Assembly (NCBI GenBank): GCA_036130055.1
Contig: JAYYOR010000018.1
Location: 1 to 26,367 of the forward strand
Direction of reading: 5' to 3'
From: TMED69 sp036130055
GTDB lineage: Bacteria; Pseudomonadota; Gammaproteobacteria; Ga0077536
DNA length: 26,367 nucleotides
Of this stretch, positions 24,243 to 26,367 are shown one piece after another; the first letter of the stretch is position 1, and each line of letters starts with the position of its first letter. A program made the translations under genes and the position numbers. The notes beneath the pieces were generated by a model. That model did no database searches. It saw nothing but the letters and a program-made list of their open reading frames with translations, and had not been told where the DNA came from.

Positions 24243-25321
24243 TCAATATTACCAGTGATGCTTTTAGCTTTAAGTTTGGGCAAAACTTTTTTTGAAAAAA
24301 GTCCTATGTTCGCTCTTGCGATTTCAATGGGCATACCGGCAAAACTGAATACACCAATGTAGGCCTCAGCCCCAATACGGCTACAATTACTTTCGATCTG
24401 ACGAAGGCAATCATCTGGAGTTCCCCAGGTTTGAAGACTCATAAAAAATTCTACAGCTCCATCAACCCCCGTTTTTTTCATGTTCTCAGCAAATTTTCCA
24501 TAATATTCGTATCCTTTTTGGTTTTTCAGATGAGTAGTATCAAAATTGTAATGATCGAGTACTGTTTGCCAATAACCACCTATATATTTTTTTGCTAAAT
24601 TTTTGGCTGTATCTGCATCTTCGTGGCAGATTGTCCATCCCGCTAGCAAAGGGGAGGGGGGTTCTTCATTATTTAGTTCTTTGTAAACTTTGTTATAACT
24701 TGCTATTTCTTGTTCAACTTGATTCCATGGTTTTTGAGGGATAACTAATAAACCGATTCCAAGCTTTGCCATTATTTCAATCGACTCTGGTGAAACCGCC
24801 GCAGCGTAGGTTCTACCTTTAAAGGTAGCCGAAGGCTGTGGTCGAATTGCAGCTTTTGGTTGGTTAACGAACTTGCCTTGATATTCGCAAATTCCATTTT
24901 CTAATCCATTTAAGACGCATTCTGCACTTTCAATAAATCTGTTCCTGGAATCAGCCATATCTTGCCTAAACGCATCGAATTCAACTCTACCTGCGCCTCT
25001 ACCTAAACCCAAAATAAGCCGGCCGCTTGATAAAGTGTCTAACATAGAAATTTGCTCGGCTACTCTAATGGGGTCATGCCATGGTAGAACAACAACCATT
25101 GAACCCAGCTTAATCTTCTCGGTTTTTGCGGCCATATAGGTAAGGAATTGCATTGGATCTGGGCACATGGTGTAGTTTGTGAAGTGGTGCTCAACAGTCC
25201 AAATTGATTCAAAACCTAATGGCTCTGCGGATTCTGCCAATGCAACTTCGTTTGAGTAGACCCTCTGGTCGTCAAATTTGTCACCAGGGTTCTGAAAGAT
25301 TGAACACATCCCTACGTGCAT
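24230..25321 (-). CDS. luciferase-like monooxygenase family protein (LLM class)
   Basis: 363 residues from ATG at 25321, ordinary luciferase-superfamily length. Features: HVGMCSIFQNPGD (2-14), the first strand of the barrel; ESIWTVEHHF (38-47) with the EHH motif typical of FMN-dependent luciferase-like monooxygenases; GSMVVVLPWHDPIRVAEQISMLD near 73-95; SGRLILGLGRG (99-109); and C-terminal GTPDDCLRQIE. It uses reduced flavin (or F420H2) to oxidise a small organic substrate, unknown here. GGAG lies 8 nt before the ATG. The frame stays open back to 25600, but that extension overlaps the phaZ gene and lacks homology to the fold. It leads the run LLM, DUF1329, LLM, exported protein. Confidence 0.9.
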   Translation of the reverse strand: MHVGMCSIFQNPGDKFDDQRVYSNEVALAESAEPLGFESIWTVEHHFTNYTMCPDPMQFLTYMAAKTEKIKLGSMVVVLPWHDPIRVAEQISMLDTLSSGRLILGLGRGAGRVEFDAFRQDMADSRNRFIESAECVLNGLENGICEYQGKFVNQPKAAIRPQPSATFKGRTYAAAVSPESIEIMAKLGIGLLVIPQKPWNQVEQEIASYNKVYKELNNEEPPSPLLAGWTICHEDADTAKNLAKKYIGGYWQTVLDHYNFDTTHLKNQKGYEYYGKFAENMKKTGVDGAVEFFMSLQTWGTPDDCLRQIESNCSRIGAEAYIGVFSFAGMPIEIARANIGLFSKKVLPKLKAKSITGNIDWAA

Positions 25322-25329
25322 GCCGTGAA

Positions 25330-25333
25330 CTCC
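25330..25333 (-). promoter_or_regulatory. Shine-Dalgarno GGAG deciding the luciferase-like start
   Basis: Minus-strand GGAG (in AGCGGAG) is 8 nt before ATG at 25321. It supports this start against the 93-codon open extension. Confidence 0.65.
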
Positions 25334-25356
25334 GCTTTTTAAATGTATTAAACAAA

Positions 25357-25385
25357 ACTTTAAGGAATAATCATTAAAATGTAAA
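25357..25385 (-). promoter_or_regulatory. candidate sigma70 promoter for the luciferase-like/DUF1329 run
   Basis: On the minus strand TTTACA (25385-25380, 5/6 to consensus) is separated by 17 nt from TAAAGT (25362-25357, 4/6), which ends 35 nt before the ATG at 25321. Spacing and place are right for the divergent spacer. Confidence 0.5.
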
Positions 25386-25408
25386 GATTGTTTGAATTCG
25401 AGAAGTTG

Positions 25409-25437
25409 TTGAATACCAAAGTATAAACCAATATACT
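25409..25437 (+). promoter_or_regulatory. candidate sigma70 promoter for phaZ
   Basis: TTGAAT (25409-25414, 4/6), 17-nt spacer, TATACT (25432-25437, 5/6), giving a start of transcription near 25444 and a leader of about 20 nt before GTG. Together with the minus-strand promoter, it makes a back-to-back pair inside 143 bp. Confidence 0.55.
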
Positions 25438-25464
25438 TAATACAAATTCCATTTGGAGAAAAGC

Positions 25465-26367
25465 GTGCTTTACCAGTTTTATGAATCTGCTCATGCTGCT
25501 GTAAAACCTCTAAGAATTCTCTCATCCATCCAAAGATCTGTGATAGATAATCCTCTAAATCCCTTGAGTGACCTATCCTTTGTGAAAGCTTACTCAGCAT
25601 CTCTACAAGTTTTTGAACGAACTACCCGACAATACGCGAAGCCGAAGTGGACTTTATCAAAAGTATCATCGGCTAATAATAAAGTATCTATGCAAACCGT
25701 GATGAAACTAGATTTTTGTGATCTGTTGAAATTCTCAATAAATTCTAATGCAGTTCGACCAAAAATACTCTTAATAGCTCCTTTATCTGGTCACTTTGCG
25801 ACTTTATTAACTGGAACAGTCAAGGCTTTAGTTGAAGATTTTGATATCTATCTCACAGATTGGAAAGATAGTAGGGACATTCCACTTTATAAAGGGAAGT
25901 TCAATTTTTCTACCTACATAGATTATTTGGTCCAGTTTATGGCCAAACTTGGTCCTAAGCACCACCTTATCGCCGTATGTCAACCCGGTCCTGCGGCTCT
26001 GGTAGCGACTTCTTATGTCGCACAGAAGAAAATGCCTTTTAGCCCAAGTTCGTTGATTTTAATGGGTTGTCCAATTGACACTCGTTTAAGCCCAACTGAA
26101 CCCAATAGATTAGCTGAATCAAAACCTCTGGAGTGGTTCGAGTCGAATGTGATCGTAAACGTTCCTTATCCTAGACTTGGCTATCTAAGGAGAGTTTACC
26201 CCGGCTTTTTACAATTGAGCGGGTTTATGACTATGAATTTAAGCCGACATATGTTGGCTCACAAGCAACTTTTTACAAATTTGGTAAAAGGTGATGGTGA
26301 TTCCGTTCACGCCCACAGAGATTTCTATGATGAGTATCTTGCTGTGATGGACCTTCCCGCTGAATAT
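25465..26367 (+). CDS. phaZ: intracellular poly(3-hydroxyalkanoate) depolymerase, N-terminal part (runs off window)
   Basis: The frame is open from GTG at 25465 to the last base: 301 residues of an expected 400-420. GGAG at 25455-25458 lies 6 nt before the GTG. The opening MLYQFYESAHAAVKPLR is the hallmark of intracellular PhaZ, followed by FERTTRQYAKPKW (50-62), LLIAPLSGHFATLL (102-115), DIYLTDWKDSRDIP (127-140), FSTYIDYL, and HLIAVCQPGPAAL (167-179), where C172 matches the catalytic cysteine of Ralstonia eutropha PhaZ1. Later SLILMGCPIDTRLSPTEPN and GDSVHAHRDFYDEYL are also family-typical. The catalytic Asp and His lie beyond the window. It degrades stored PHA to hydroxyacids in the cytoplasm. 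No signal peptide, as expected. Confidence 0.94.
   Translation, partial: MLYQFYESAHAAVKPLRILSSIQRSVIDNPLNPLSDLSFVKAYSASLQVFERTTRQYAKPKWTLSKVSSANNKVSMQTVMKLDFCDLLKFSINSNAVRPKILLIAPLSGHFATLLTGTVKALVEDFDIYLTDWKDSRDIPLYKGKFNFSTYIDYLVQFMAKLGPKHHLIAVCQPGPAALVATSYVAQKKMPFSPSSLILMGCPIDTRLSPTEPNRLAESKPLEWFESNVIVNVPYPRLGYLRRVYPGFLQLSGFMTMNLSRHMLAHKQLFTNLVKGDGDSVHAHRDFYDEYLAVMDLPAEY

Noticed and set aside
25322..25600. In-frame upstream extension of the luciferase-like gene by 93 codons (minus strand)
   Set aside because: It runs across the start of phaZ on the other strand, has no resemblance to the LLM fold, and a GGAG-spaced ATG at 25321 gives the normal N-terminus.
1..26367. tRNA, rRNA, CRISPR arrays, insertion sequences, prophage or attachment sites
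   Set aside because: Looked for and not seen: no tandem repeats with spacers, no transposase-like proteins, no cloverleaf-like spacer; the spacers are too short and AT-rich.

Overview
The window is AT-rich, tightly packed proteobacterial DNA with 24 coding regions (two cut by the window edges) and no RNA genes, insertion sequences or CRISPR arrays that I can see. EttA and SelO resemble their gammaproteobacterial homologues. Together with intracellular PHA depolymerase, DUF1329, RND/MMPL and luciferase-like genes, short spacers and overlapping gene ends, this suggests a free-living, streamlined, probably marine gammaproteobacterium. The lineage is inference, not shown by the sequence.

Layout. 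(1) 1-3257, plus: end of an unidentified gene, then a biotin carboxylase and two carboxyltransferase-type proteins (PxpB/PxpC, or KipI/KipA-like), forming a split biotin-dependent carboxylase of unknown substrate. (2) 3254-6021, minus: the protein AMPylase SelO followed 5 nt later by a nucleotide pyrophosphatase/phosphodiesterase-like enzyme. (3) 6150-7814, plus: ettA, a ribosome-bound ABC-F ATPase. (4) 7811-11151, minus: a tight four-gene run of CmcJ/AsaB-type oxygenase, secreted NTF2-like protein, alpha/beta hydrolase and DUF1015 protein. (5) 11213-11800, plus: DUF938 methyltransferase. (6) 11787-16380, minus: RND/MMPL transporter, LolA-like partner, branched-chain aminotransferase, AhpD-like protein. 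(7) 16524-21154: acyl-CoA synthetase (plus), Na+/solute symporter (minus) and CoA-transferase/hydrolase (plus). (8) 21128-25321, minus: luciferase-like oxidoreductase, DUF1329 envelope protein, second luciferase-like oxidoreductase, small exported protein. (9) 25465 to the end, plus: N-terminal 301 residues of an intracellular PHA depolymerase, divergent from the first luciferase-like gene over a 143-bp spacer with a promoter-like sequence on each strand.

Working together, regions 6-9 look like uptake or export, activation and oxidation of organic acids or lipid-like compounds: symporter, CoA ligase, CoA-transferase, flavin/F420 oxidoreductases, envelope proteins of the LolA/DUF1329 type with an RND pump, and mobilisation of stored polyhydroxyalkanoate. 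Regions 1 and 2 hold the most unusual gene pairings: biotin carboxylase with PxpBC, and SelO with a phosphodiesterase.

There is no gene-free stretch of 300 bp. The longest spacers are 19750-19909, 16381-16523, 25322-25464 and 6022-6149. Several start codons were reassigned from Shine-Dalgarno position (53, 14078, 16524, 25321). About a third of the genes use GTG or TTG.
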